Origin: SpSt-501 sp037481615
GTDB taxonomy: Bacteria > Desulfobacterota > Desulfobacteria > Desulfobacterales > SpSt-501
Assembly: GCA_037481615.1 (NCBI GenBank)
Contig: JBBFLI010000012.1
DNA: 64,000 nt
Direction: 5' to 3' (one strand)
Under the pieces are notes generated by a model. That model ran no database searches. It was given only the letters and a program-made list of their open reading frames with translations, and had not been told where the DNA came from. The position numbers and the translations under genes were made by a program. This document shows, one piece after another, positions 7,942 to 16,439 of the stretch; positions within the stretch are counted from its first letter, which is position 1; each line of letters opens with the position of its first letter.

Positions 7942-8460
7942 ATGAGAGGATTCGATCGGATCTTTCGCAGGACAAACCGGGCCCTCATCGGCGGGATGAT
8001 GTTTGCCATGTTCGTTCTGGTCTTTGTCAATGTGGTGGGCCGGTACATTTTCCAAGTCTCCTACGCCCCCGCGGAGGAAATATCGACCTTCCTCATGATC
8101 TGGGCAACCTACCTCGGGGCGGGGCTGGCCCTGCGTGAGGGCCGGCACGCCACCATCGACATATTCCTGGACCGGCTCCCCCCCTCCGCCCGCCGGACGC
8201 TGCGTATCCTGCTTGCCGGCGTCATGCTTTGTTTTTTCGCGGCTCTCTGCTGGCTGGGGGTCCGCATGTCGCTTTTCGGATGGTCCCAGGAAACCATCGC
8301 CACGCAGATCCCGGCCGGGATCCCCTATCTCGCCGTACCGCTGGGCAGTCTGTTCTTTTGCCTCCACCTGGTCCTGAGCTTTCAGAACTGGCTCGAACGC
8401 CGCTGGCAGGAAAACCCACCCGACGAGCCGACCGCCCTCCCGGAGGAGGAAACCCCGTGA
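7942..8460 (+). CDS. dctQ: TRAP transporter small permease, DctQ type (172 aa)
   Basis: Four hydrophobic segments and the DctQ hallmark, NVVGRYIF followed by AEEISTFLMIWATYLGAGLALREGRH. This is the small membrane subunit of a tripartite ATP-independent periplasmic transporter, which imports organic acids using a sodium or proton gradient. It overlaps the next gene by a GTGA junction, so translation of the two permease subunits is probably coupled. Normal length for the family. Confidence 0.93.
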   Translation: MRGFDRIFRRTNRALIGGMMFAMFVLVFVNVVGRYIFQVSYAPAEEISTFLMIWATYLGAGLALREGRHATIDIFLDRLPPSARRTLRILLAGVMLCFFAALCWLGVRMSLFGWSQETIATQIPAGIPYLAVPLGSLFFCLHLVLSFQNWLERRWQENPPDEPTALPEEETP

Positions 8461-9746
8461 GCCTCATCCTTTTTGGAGTCTTCCTGGCCAGCCTTTTCCT
8501 GGGGCTTCCCGTATCCCTGGGTATGGGTCTCTCCGGGATGGCGGCGGTGCTGCTCGACGGCCGCTTCCCCGGGATGGTCGTCCCCCAGTACCTCTTCAAC
8601 GGGATCAGCTCGTTTCCGCTGATGGCCGTGCCCTTCTTCGTCCTGGCAGCGGAGATCATGACGGCGAGCGGGCTGACCCGCTCGCTGATGAAATTCGCCG
8701 ATCATCTCGTCGGCCACATCCGCGGCGGCCTGGGCCATGTCAACGTGCTCATCAGCATGTTGTTCGCCGGCGTGAGCGGCTCGGCGCTCGCGGATGCGGC
8801 GGGGCCCAGCGCCATCGTCATGAACCTGATGCGCAAAGCCGGCTACGACGCACCCTACGCCGGGGCTCTGAGCGCCGCCACCGCCACCATCGGCCCGATC
8901 ATTCCCCCGAGCATTCTCATGGTGATCTATGCGATTTCCGACAACCGGGTGACCGTCGGGGGCCTCTTCCTGGCCGGCATCGTCCCCGGGATTCTCCTGG
9001 GGCTTGCCCTCGCCGCAGCCAACCACGTGGTGTCCCTCCGCCGAGGCTATGTGTTCCGAAGCCGCCGACCCGGCCTTCGGGAGCTGGCCGGGAGTTTCTG
9101 GGAGGCGCTTCCCGCGCTCTTGCTGCCCTTCATCATTCTGTTCGGGATCCTGGGGGGGATCTTCACGCCCACCGAGGCCGCGGCCGTCGCCGTCGCCTAT
9201 GCGCTGGCGGTCGGCCTTTTCATCACCCGCGGACTCGCCTGGAAAGACGTTTTGCCCGTATTCGCACGGGCCGGCGTGACCACCTCGGCGGTTCTCCTGA
9301 TCGTGTCCATGGCCTCCATTTTTTCCTGGCTGTTGACCATTCTGCAGATTCCGCAGTCGCTCGCCGCCGGCATCGCCAAGCTCACGACCCACCCCGCCCT
9401 CGTGCTCATTCTCGTGGCCGTCCTGGTTTTCCTTTGCGGCATGGTGATCGACACCCTGCCTGCGCTCATCATTCTCGTTCCGGTGCTGGGTCCGCTGGTC
9501 GACCGTTTCGGCTTCGATCCGCTGCATTTCGCCATGGCGGTGGTGTTGAATCTCGCGATCGGGCTGGTCACACCGCCGGTCGGGCCCGTGTTGTTCGTCA
9601 TCAGCACCGTGGGAAGGATCCGCTTCGAAGACCTCGCCCGCGCGGTTCTGCCGCTGATTCTGGTTGAACTGGCGGTCCTGGCCGCGGTCATCGCCTTGCC
9701 GCCGTTGAGCACGGCCGTGCCGAGATTCTTCGGATTCACGCGTTAA
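8457..9746 (+). CDS. dctM: TRAP transporter large permease, DctM type (429 aa)
   Basis: About 12 transmembrane segments and the DctM signature around residues 80-170 (SGSALADAAGPSAIV, AATATIGPIIPPSILMVIY, NLAIGLVTPPVGPVLF near the end). It forms the ion-coupled channel with DctQ. The start is taken as the GTG at 8457, which overlaps the dctQ stop (GTGA) and gives a normal N-terminus (MSLILFGVFLASLFLGLPVS); the frame is open further upstream but lies inside dctQ. Confidence 0.93.
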   Translation: MSLILFGVFLASLFLGLPVSLGMGLSGMAAVLLDGRFPGMVVPQYLFNGISSFPLMAVPFFVLAAEIMTASGLTRSLMKFADHLVGHIRGGLGHVNVLISMLFAGVSGSALADAAGPSAIVMNLMRKAGYDAPYAGALSAATATIGPIIPPSILMVIYAISDNRVTVGGLFLAGIVPGILLGLALAAANHVVSLRRGYVFRSRRPGLRELAGSFWEALPALLLPFIILFGILGGIFTPTEAAAVAVAYALAVGLFITRGLAWKDVLPVFARAGVTTSAVLLIVSMASIFSWLLTILQIPQSLAAGIAKLTTHPALVLILVAVLVFLCGMVIDTLPALIILVPVLGPLVDRFGFDPLHFAMAVVLNLAIGLVTPPVGPVLFVISTVGRIRFEDLARAVLPLILVELAVLAAVIALPPLSTAVPRFFGFTR

Positions 9747-9776
9747 CCCCAACCCGAGGAGAGAGAGGAGGCGGTT

Positions 9777-10793
9777 ATGAAAACACGGAAAAGATCGTTC
9801 TTCCTGATCGCAACGATCCTTTTGCTGCCCGGTTTGGCCCTGGCACAGCCCAAGGTGATCAAGTACGCCCATTTCCAGCCGGCGAAGCTCGACCAGCCCA
9901 AACAGGCGGCCGCGCTCGCCTTCAAGAACTATGTCGAGGCCAACTCCAAGGGAACGCTGCGGGTCGACGTCTACCCGGCGAGCCAACTCGGGAACGACAG
10001 CGCCACCATGGAAGGGCTGCGGATGGGGACGATCGAGATGGCCGTCGTCCATGACGGCCCGATTTCTGCGGTTTACAAGCCTTTCATGGTGTTCGCCATC
10101 CCCTACCTCTTCGACGATCAGACCATGGCCTGGACCGTCGTGGACGGTCCCTTCGGCAAGGAGATGGCGCAGGACATGACGCGCAAGACGGGCATCCGGC
10201 TGCTCGCCATGGCCGACAACGGAATCCGGCATTTCACCAACAATAAGCGTCCCATCAAGAGCCCCGACGACATGAAGGGCCTCAAAATGCGCGTCATGAC
10301 CGGGCCGATATGGACCAAACTGGTGGAACCCCTGGGAGCGAGCCCCTCGCCGGTGCCCTGGACCGAGCTGCCGGCCGCCTTGCAACAGGGCGTGGTCGAT
10401 GGGCAAGAAAACGGCGTCACCAACATTCTCGCCGCAAGCCTCTACCAGCACCAGAAATACATCACGCTCGACGGTCACGTGTACAGCTGGCACGCCTACA
10501 TGATGAACGACCGCTTCTTCGGTTCGCTCGGCCCGGAGCAGCAGGCCGTCGTTCTCAAGGGCGTGGAAATCGCCAAGATCATCCATCGCGGCATGACCGC
10601 CGCCCAGGACCTGAACGCACCCGCCATCCTGGGAACACTCGGCATGGAAGTCACCGCCCTCTCCCCCGAACAGGTGGCGGCGTTCCGCAACAAGTCCCAG
10701 CCGCCGGTGAAGGCCTGGGTGGAAGAGCAGATCGGGAAGGATTGGGTCGAAAAACTTTTCCGGGAGATCGAGACCTACCGCAAGGCGAAGTAA
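9777..10793 (+). CDS. dctP: TRAP transporter substrate-binding protein, DctP type (338 aa)
   Basis: Sec signal peptide (about 1-23, ending ALAQP), then a DctP fold: GDVPAS-like region ASQLGNDSATMEGLRMGTIE, the carboxylate-binding Arg in DMKGLKMRVM, and WTELPAALQQGVVDGQENG. The conserved Arg shows that the substrate is a carboxylate. Third gene of the TRAP set, 30 bases after dctM with AGAGAGGAGG upstream. Given the KDG kinase and KDPG aldolase downstream, the ligand is probably a sugar acid such as 2-keto-3-deoxygluconate or a uronate (inference). Confidence 0.93.
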   Translation: MKTRKRSFFLIATILLLPGLALAQPKVIKYAHFQPAKLDQPKQAAALAFKNYVEANSKGTLRVDVYPASQLGNDSATMEGLRMGTIEMAVVHDGPISAVYKPFMVFAIPYLFDDQTMAWTVVDGPFGKEMAQDMTRKTGIRLLAMADNGIRHFTNNKRPIKSPDDMKGLKMRVMTGPIWTKLVEPLGASPSPVPWTELPAALQQGVVDGQENGVTNILAASLYQHQKYITLDGHVYSWHAYMMNDRFFGSLGPEQQAVVLKGVEIAKIIHRGMTAAQDLNAPAILGTLGMEVTALSPEQVAAFRNKSQPPVKAWVEEQIGKDWVEKLFREIETYRKAK

Positions 10794-10900
10794 AACGGCG
10801 GACGATCCCGCTGGGCCTCGAGGCGGCGGCTTCCCCTCCCGGGCCGTACCGGAGGGGAAGCCGCTCGCGCGGGCCATGCACCGGCAAGGGGGGAAAACCG

Positions 10901-11551
10901 ATGATGGACATGGCTATTCTCGAAGGTTTCCGCAAAGTCTCTACGGCCTCGGTTTCCGATGCCGTCGACAAGGTCACGGGGACGAGGGGTTTCATGGACC
11001 CCGCGATCAAGCCGCGGATCAACGACAAGAAGATCGTCGGTCCAGCGGTCACGATCCTGGAGGTTCCCACGAACGAGGTGCTGCCGCCGCAGCACGCCTT
11101 GGACGCCATCGATGAGTCCCCTGAGGGGAGCGTCATTGTCATCGGCGTTCTCGGCGACCGCGAGGTCGCCGTCTGGGGCGGGCTGATGGCGGCCGGAGCC
11201 GAGGTCAACGGCCTGAGCGGCGCCGTGCTCGACGCCGGCGTCCGGGATGTCAGCGAAATCCGGCGCGACTCCGGCTTCCCGGTTTTCGCCCGGCACGTAT
11301 GCCCGGCCACGACGGTCGGGCGATTCAAAACCGTCTCCGCGAACGAGCCGATCTTCTGCGGGGGAATCCGGGTTCGGCCCGGGGACCTGATCGTCGGCGA
11401 CCTGGACGGGGTCGTGGTCGTCCCCCGGCATTCGCTGGAAGCCGTTCTCCGCCTGGCAACCGAAATCGAGGAGCGAGAGGCCGAGCAGGCCCGCCTCATC
11501 CGCCAGAGTCGATCGCTGCGCGAGGGGCTGGCCAAGTATGGCCGGATTTGA
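10901..11551 (+). CDS. RraA-like / 4-hydroxy-4-methyl-2-oxoglutarate aldolase family protein (216 aa)
   Basis: RraA-fold protein with the conserved segment GLSGAVLDAGVRDVSEI; Arg115 and Asp116 are the substrate and metal contacts of HMG/CHA aldolases and related oxaloacetate decarboxylases. The regulator RraA itself is shorter and not found in catabolic operons, so a retro-aldolase, decarboxylase or related keto-acid enzyme is more likely. In this operon it would act on the sugar acid or on a side product; the step is not known. AAGGGGG precedes the ATG at 10901. It is 107 bases after dctP and ends 10 bases before the kinase start. Confidence 0.82.
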   Translation: MMDMAILEGFRKVSTASVSDAVDKVTGTRGFMDPAIKPRINDKKIVGPAVTILEVPTNEVLPPQHALDAIDESPEGSVIVIGVLGDREVAVWGGLMAAGAEVNGLSGAVLDAGVRDVSEIRRDSGFPVFARHVCPATTVGRFKTVSANEPIFCGGIRVRPGDLIVGDLDGVVVVPRHSLEAVLRLATEIEEREAEQARLIRQSRSLREGLAKYGRI

Positions 11552-11561
11552 GGAGGGGGCC

Positions 11562-12506
11562 ATGCCGCAGCCCGACATCGTCGCCATCGGCGAGCCCATG
11601 CTCGAGTTCAATGCCGAGGAGGAAGGTGCCCTCTCGGAAGTCACCCGCTTCCTGGCGGGTTGGGGCGGCGATACGTCCAATTTCTGCATCGCCGCAAGCC
11701 GTGCCGGCGGCAAAGCGGGGTACCTGACGCGTATCGGAAGCGACGAGTTCGGAAACAGTCTGCTTGCCCTTTGGAAGCGCGAGGGAATCGATACCAGCCG
11801 AGTGGTCCGGGATCCCGAGGCTTACACGGCCGCGTATTTCATCTCCCGCCTCGGGCGGGAGCACTTCTTCACCTACTTTCGCAAGGATTCGGCGGCAAGC
11901 CGGATGCAGCCCGAATTCTTGCCCCGCGAGTACATCGCCCAGGCTCGCCTGCTGCATGTCTCGGGCATCAGCCAGGCGATCAGCACGAGCGCCTGCGACA
12001 CGGTCTTCGCCGCGATCGGCATCGCGCGGCAGGCCGGGCGACTGGTTTCCTACGACCCCAACTTCCGCCCCCGGCTCTGGCCCGTCGAACGCGCCCGGGC
12101 CGTGATCCACGAAACCTGCCGCTTGGCCGATCTCGTCTTCCCCAGCCTCGAAGAAGCCCGGCATCTCACCGGTCTCGATCGTGCCGAGGAGATCGCCCGA
12201 TTCTATCTCGGCCTGGGGCCGAAGGTGGTCTTGCTGAAGATGGGGGCCGAGGGCTCCCTTCTCGCCACGGCGGACGGAATCGAGCGGCAGCCCTCTTTTC
12301 AGGTAGCCTCGATCGACATGTCGGGCGCCGGCGACACCTTCGATGGCGCCTTCGTGACGGCTTTCCTGGAAGGAAGGCCCCCTTCCGCGTGCGCGCGGTT
12401 CGCGAACGCCGCCGCGGCCCTCACCACGACGGGTCTGGGCTGTGTGAGGCCGATCCCTCGGCGGGAAGAGATCGAGAAACTCTTGAGCCGGACGGCTCAG
12501 GGCTAA
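11562..12506 (+). CDS. kdgK: PfkB-family sugar kinase, probable 2-keto-3-deoxygluconate kinase (314 aa)
   Basis: Ribokinase/PfkB fold: N-terminal GG motif (GWGGDTSNF, about 33-41) and the C-terminal signature DMSGAGDTFDGAF (about 253-265) holding the catalytic Asp. The opening GEPMLEF, the lid region and the adjacent KDPG aldolase favour KDG kinase, which phosphorylates 2-keto-3-deoxygluconate to KDPG. The start at 11562 (MPQPD) has a GAGGAGGGGG site; a Met eight codons upstream would overlap the previous gene and lacks one. Other keto- or fructosugar kinases of this family cannot be fully excluded. Confidence 0.82.
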   Translation: MPQPDIVAIGEPMLEFNAEEEGALSEVTRFLAGWGGDTSNFCIAASRAGGKAGYLTRIGSDEFGNSLLALWKREGIDTSRVVRDPEAYTAAYFISRLGREHFFTYFRKDSAASRMQPEFLPREYIAQARLLHVSGISQAISTSACDTVFAAIGIARQAGRLVSYDPNFRPRLWPVERARAVIHETCRLADLVFPSLEEARHLTGLDRAEEIARFYLGLGPKVVLLKMGAEGSLLATADGIERQPSFQVASIDMSGAGDTFDGAFVTAFLEGRPPSACARFANAAAALTTTGLGCVRPIPRREEIEKLLSRTAQG

Positions 12507-12522
12507 CCACGGAGGAGGGGCC

Positions 12523-13494
12523 GTGCCTGCCTTTCGGGTCAGCGTCGTATCCCTGGGCTACGCCTCTTACGAAATCGAACGTTCGCTTCTCCGCTCGATC
12601 GATGCGGAACTCGTGCTGACATCCCGAGACTGCCTGACGGAAGAGGAGGTGATCGAGGCCGCTCGGGACGCGGACGCCATTCTCGTTCGGGAAGCGCCGA
12701 TCCGCGCCCGAGTGCTCCAAACGCTCGGCCGTTGCCGGGTCATCGTCCGCTACGGCGTCGGCGTGGACAACATCGACCTGGAAGAGGCCAGACGGAAGCG
12801 CATTTTTGTGGCCAATGTGCCGGGCTATGGCACCGAAGAGGTATCCGACCACGCGGCGGCCCTGCTTCTCGCCTGCGTCCGTCGGCTCTTGCAGCGGGAC
12901 GCCCATCTGCGGCGGGGCGTCTTCGAATCCGACATCCGCGAGCCGGTCTTTCGCACGACCGGGAAGACCCTCGGTCTTCTGGGTTACGGCCGGATCGGCC
13001 GGGCGTTCCATCGAAAATGGAAAGGCTTCCTTCCCGCTCGCGTGCTCGTCTACGATCCCGGGGTCGAGCCCGAGGTGATCCGCGGTCAACAAGCCGAGCC
13101 CGTCGGCCTCGATGAGCTCTTTTCGCAATCGGATTATCTGTCCTTGCACGCCCCGCTCACGGCCCGCACCCGCCATGTCGTCAACGCGGAGCGCCTGAGC
13201 CTCATGAAACCCGCCGCGATCCTCGTCAATACGGCACGAGGAGAGTTGATCGACGAGGCCGCCCTGGCGGAAGCTTTGGCCAGAGAGCGGATCGCCGGGG
13301 CGGGGCTGGACGTCTTCGAAAAGGAGCCTCTGCCCGCGGATCACCCTTTTTTGCGGCTGCCGAACGTCGTTCTGAGTGGCCATGTCGGCTGGTATTCCCG
13401 CGATGCGGTCCATGAGCTGCAACGCCGCGCCGCAGAAGAAGTCGTACGCGTCCTCGCGGGGGGGATCCCTCAACATTGGGTCAATCCCTGGTGA
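12523..13494 (+). CDS. D-isomer-specific 2-hydroxyacid dehydrogenase (323 aa)
   Basis: NAD-binding motif GLLGYGRIGRAF (about 151-162) and the catalytic triad of the family: Arg in NTARGELID (about 237), Glu in DVFEKEPL (about 266) and His in LSGHVGWYS (about 286). The N-terminal RYGVGVDNIDL and NVPGYGTEEVSDHA match the phosphoglycerate-dehydrogenase/CtBP subgroup. No ACT domain, so this is not classical SerA. In this operon it probably interconverts a 2-keto and a 2-hydroxy sugar acid. It starts with GTG after GGAGGAGGGG, 16 bases after the kinase gene. Confidence 0.88.
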   Translation: MPAFRVSVVSLGYASYEIERSLLRSIDAELVLTSRDCLTEEEVIEAARDADAILVREAPIRARVLQTLGRCRVIVRYGVGVDNIDLEEARRKRIFVANVPGYGTEEVSDHAAALLLACVRRLLQRDAHLRRGVFESDIREPVFRTTGKTLGLLGYGRIGRAFHRKWKGFLPARVLVYDPGVEPEVIRGQQAEPVGLDELFSQSDYLSLHAPLTARTRHVVNAERLSLMKPAAILVNTARGELIDEAALAEALARERIAGAGLDVFEKEPLPADHPFLRLPNVVLSGHVGWYSRDAVHELQRRAAEEVVRVLAGGIPQHWVNPW

Positions 13495-13531
13495 GCGGGG
13501 ATCGCCGACGAGAGTCGAAGAGGAGCCATTG

Positions 13532-14194
13532 GTGCGGAAAACGGAGGTCTTCCGAATTTTGAAGCACCTCGGGGTGGTCCCCGTCGTGCGCGCGGATGAG
13601 GCGGACGAGGTGTTTCCTGTCGTCGAGGCCCTGATGGACGGGGATCTGCCGGTCGCAGAAATCACGTTGACCGTTCCAGGGGCTGTCCGGGCCATCCGCG
13701 CCTGCAGGGAACGTTTCGGAGACCGGTTGACGTTGGGGGCCGGCAGTGTCACCGATCCCCGGCTTTGCACCGAAGTCATCGAAGCCGGTTGCCTTTTCGT
13801 CGTAACGCCCGTTTTCAAACCCGCAGTCATCGACGTCTGCCGGCGACAAGGCATCGGGGTCATCTGCGGCGCCCTCACGCCGAGCGAAATCCTCGCCGCC
13901 TGGGAGGCCGGCGCCGACGCCGTCAAGGTCTTCCCGGCCAAAGCCCTGGGAGGCCCGGCCTACCTGCGCATGGTGCACGAGCCGCTTCCCCAGATCCCTC
14001 TCGTCCCCACCGGGGGCGTCACGCTGGAGACGCTCGAGGACTATTTCCGCGCCGGCGCACCCTTTGTGGGCGTGGGCGGCGATCTGGTGGACAAACAGGC
14101 CGTCCGGCGGGGCGACCGGCGAACCCTCGCCGAAAGAGCCCGCCTGTACGTCCGGGCCGTGCAGGCGGCGAAAAAGAGTGTTCCGGCCGCCTGA
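13532..14194 (+). CDS. eda: KDPG aldolase, bifunctional Eda-type (220 aa)
   Basis: Class I aldolase of the KDPG/KHG family. Visible are the catalytic Glu region AEITLTVPGA (about 42-51), the Schiff-base Lys in GADAVKVFPA (about residue 131), the SPxF-like loop VTPVFKPAV and the phosphate-binding PTGGV. It splits 2-keto-3-deoxy-6-phosphogluconate to pyruvate and glyceraldehyde-3-phosphate, the last step of the pathway started by the upstream kinase. The GTG at 13532 has AGGAG six bases upstream; the longer open frame would overlap the dehydrogenase by more than 100 bases. Last clear member of the sugar-acid operon. Confidence 0.9.
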   Translation: MRKTEVFRILKHLGVVPVVRADEADEVFPVVEALMDGDLPVAEITLTVPGAVRAIRACRERFGDRLTLGAGSVTDPRLCTEVIEAGCLFVVTPVFKPAVIDVCRRQGIGVICGALTPSEILAAWEAGADAVKVFPAKALGGPAYLRMVHEPLPQIPLVPTGGVTLETLEDYFRAGAPFVGVGGDLVDKQAVRRGDRRTLAERARLYVRAVQAAKKSVPAA

Positions 14195-14285
14195 AGAAGA
14201 GGGGCGTGCGGCCGCGCCCGGAAACGCCCCGCCCGGGCCGGACCCCGGCTCGGGGACGACGCTTCCGGCAAGGGGGTAGCACCCG

Positions 14286-15077
14286 ATGCGCGATTTCCGG
14301 GAATTCCCCGCGGATGCGAAGCGGGGGGTGCGTTTCGTCCTCACCGATATCGACGACACGCTCACCCTGAACGGCCGCCTCCCCGCGGCGGCGCTCGAGG
14401 CGATGGAACGGCTCGAGGCCGCCGGCCTCTGCGTCATCCCGGTCACCGGACGGCCGGCGGGGTGGTGCGATCACATCGCCCGGATGTGGCCGGTGGCCGC
14501 GGTGGTCGGCGAAAACGGGGCCTTCTACTTCCGTTATCGCCGCGCCGAACGGCGCATGGAACGCCGCTGGGCGAAAGCCGAGGATGAACGGCGATCCGAT
14601 CGCGCCCGGCTCGAGGCGATCCGCCGGCGTGTGCTCGCCGAGGTCCCCGGCTGTGCGGTCGCCGCCGACCAGGCCTACCGCGAAGCCGATCTCGCGATCG
14701 ATTACGGCGAAGACGTTCCCCCGCTTCCTGCGACGGCCGTGGCGCGCATCGTCCGCATCTTCGAGGACGCCGGCGCCCGGGCCAAGGTCAGCTCGATCCA
14801 CGTGAACGGTTGGTTCGGCTCCTACGACAAACTCTCGATGACCGGTCTGCTCTTCGCGGAGGTCTTCTCCAAGAGCCTGGAGGAGGCGGCGCGGGAGGCG
14901 GTTTTCATCGGCGACTCCCCGAACGACCAGCCGATGTTCGCCCGTTTTCCGCACAGCGTCGGGGTCGCCAACATCCGCCGTTTCGCCGACGCCTTGCACC
15001 ACCCCCCGCGTTGGGTCACCCGGCAGGAGGGCGGCCTCGGTTTCTGTGAAATGGCGGCCATCCTGCTTTCCGGTTGA
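14286..15077 (+). CDS. HAD-superfamily phosphatase, class IIB (263 aa)
   Basis: HAD motif I is VLTDIDDTLTLNG (about 18-30, nucleophile Asp plus acid-base Asp), motif II VTGRP and motif IV GDSPNDQPMF (about 210). The C2B cap between motifs II and III places it with the sucrose-phosphate/mannosyl-3-phosphoglycerate phosphatase and Cof-type enzymes, which dephosphorylate sugar phosphates in the cytoplasm. It has its own ribosome site (CAAGGGGGTAGC) 91 bases after eda and 152 bases before the ABC importer, so it could belong with either. Substrate unknown. Confidence 0.85.
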   Translation: MRDFREFPADAKRGVRFVLTDIDDTLTLNGRLPAAALEAMERLEAAGLCVIPVTGRPAGWCDHIARMWPVAAVVGENGAFYFRYRRAERRMERRWAKAEDERRSDRARLEAIRRRVLAEVPGCAVAADQAYREADLAIDYGEDVPPLPATAVARIVRIFEDAGARAKVSSIHVNGWFGSYDKLSMTGLLFAEVFSKSLEEAAREAVFIGDSPNDQPMFARFPHSVGVANIRRFADALHHPPRWVTRQEGGLGFCEMAAILLSG

Positions 15078-15102
15078 CTTGCCATCCGCCACTCATTAGG
15101 CT
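15074..15102 (+). promoter_or_regulatory. Possible promoter of the ABC importer operon
   Basis: TTGACT (15074-15079, overlapping the HAD stop codon), 17-base spacer, TAGGCT (15097-15102). The -35 is good, the -10 only fair. Confidence 0.4.
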
Positions 15103-15229
15103 GGGCCGCGGGTTTTCAGGCGGCCGCGGGCCCACCCCCGGCAGCGCCACCTAAACGTCCCCGACGCGAAACCGGTTTCCCCGGCGGATGCCCGCCGTTT
15201 GCCGAACGCTCTTGCCCAAGGAGGACGTC

Positions 15230-16357
15230 ATGAGAAAGGCCGTCGTGATTCTCGGGTGTTTCGCCTTTGCCCTCGGGGCGCTCCATGTTTCCGCCTTCGC
15301 GCAGTCCCCCCCCATCGAAAACGAACTCTACCTCATCACCCCCGTTTCCAAGGATGTCCACGACCCCATGCTCAAGGCCTTCGCCGCCTGGGCCAAGAAG
15401 AAATACGGCGTGGACGTGAAGACGAGCGCCATCCCGAAGGGGACGCCCGTCGCCTACGGGCAGATCCTCGAGTGGAAAGGAAGGCCGCAGGCGGACGTCT
15501 TCTGGGGCGGGGAGGGGACGCTCTTCGACAACCTCGCGGCCGAGGGGCTGCTCGAAAAGGTGGAGCTGCCCAAGGCCATGTGGGAGGCGATCCCCGCGGC
15601 CATCGGCAAGCCCGTGCCGCTGCCCCTCAAGGACCCCAAGGGGTTCTGGGTGGGGACGACGCTCGAGCCCTACGGGCTGATCTACCAGCCGAAGCTCCTC
15701 AAGCGCCTGGGGGCCGAAATCCGGGACTGGGACGATCTCCTCAACCCCAAGCTCAAGGGCCAGATCGCCCAGTGCACGCCGGACCGCTCGAGCTCGAGCC
15801 ACGCGAGCTACGAGGTCATCCTCCAGACCTACGGCTGGGAAAAGGGCTGGGAGTGGCTGAAGAAGCTCGCCGCCAACACGGGCATCTTCACCGCCCGCTC
15901 GCGCGACGTGCCGAACGTCGTGGCCAAGGGCGAGTTCGCCGTCGGCTTCGCCGTGCCGAGCTACATGGCCTTCGCCGAGGTGCTGGCCGGCTATGAGCTC
16001 GTTTTCGTCTACCCGAAAAACGCCTACGTCACCCCCGAGCCCATGGCGGTCCTCAAGGGCGCGCCCCACCCCAGGGCGGCCCACGCCTTCGTCGAGTTCT
16101 GCCTGACCGAGGAAGGCCAGCTCCTGCTCTCGGGCCTGGGGGTCTACCCGATCACCCCCGGCCTCAAGGTCCAGGGCGCCCCGGGATCCAACCAGGAGAA
16201 GGCCGTCGCCTTCACGGGCGGCCTGCGTTCCTTCTTCGAGGTCGAGATCGGAAACGTCTACGACGACAAGATCGCCGGCGAAAAGAAGCGGATCGAGGAA
16301 GTGAACTCCTATTTCCGCAAGGAGATCGCGGAGAAGCACAAGGAGATCGTGAAATAA
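15230..16357 (+). CDS. ABC transporter substrate-binding protein, Fe3+/phosphonate type (375 aa)
   Basis: Starts MRKAVVILGCFAFALG with a Sec signal cleaved near AFAQS (about residue 24). The rest is a class II periplasmic binding fold of the FbpA/AfuA/aminoethylphosphonate group: NELYLITP, EWKGRPQADVFWGGEG, GFWVGTTLEPYGLIYQ and a C-terminal PEPMAVLKGAPHPRAAHAFV. The iron-ligating Tyr pair of true ferric-binding proteins is not evident, so ferric iron is not proven and a small organic anion or phosphonate/phosphosugar is equally possible. The ATG at 15230 follows AAGGAGGACGTC. First gene of an SBP-ATPase-permease set. Confidence 0.88.
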   Translation: MRKAVVILGCFAFALGALHVSAFAQSPPIENELYLITPVSKDVHDPMLKAFAAWAKKKYGVDVKTSAIPKGTPVAYGQILEWKGRPQADVFWGGEGTLFDNLAAEGLLEKVELPKAMWEAIPAAIGKPVPLPLKDPKGFWVGTTLEPYGLIYQPKLLKRLGAEIRDWDDLLNPKLKGQIAQCTPDRSSSSHASYEVILQTYGWEKGWEWLKKLAANTGIFTARSRDVPNVVAKGEFAVGFAVPSYMAFAEVLAGYELVFVYPKNAYVTPEPMAVLKGAPHPRAAHAFVEFCLTEEGQLLLSGLGVYPITPGLKVQGAPGSNQEKAVAFTGGLRSFFEVEIGNVYDDKIAGEKKRIEEVNSYFRKEIAEKHKEIVK

Positions 16358-16439
16358 GGCAGCGACGGCCGGCCGCCCCCTCCCGCTTTCGAACCGCGGG
16401 TCGGGGGGGCGGCCCCCGGGGAAAGAGGGCCCGGCGCGG

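Noticed and set aside
8382..10877. An 831-codon minus-strand frame under the TRAP permease and binding-protein genes
   Set aside because: Translation is Gln/Glu/Gly/His-rich and has no domain; it mirrors the membrane-protein codons of dctM and dctP.
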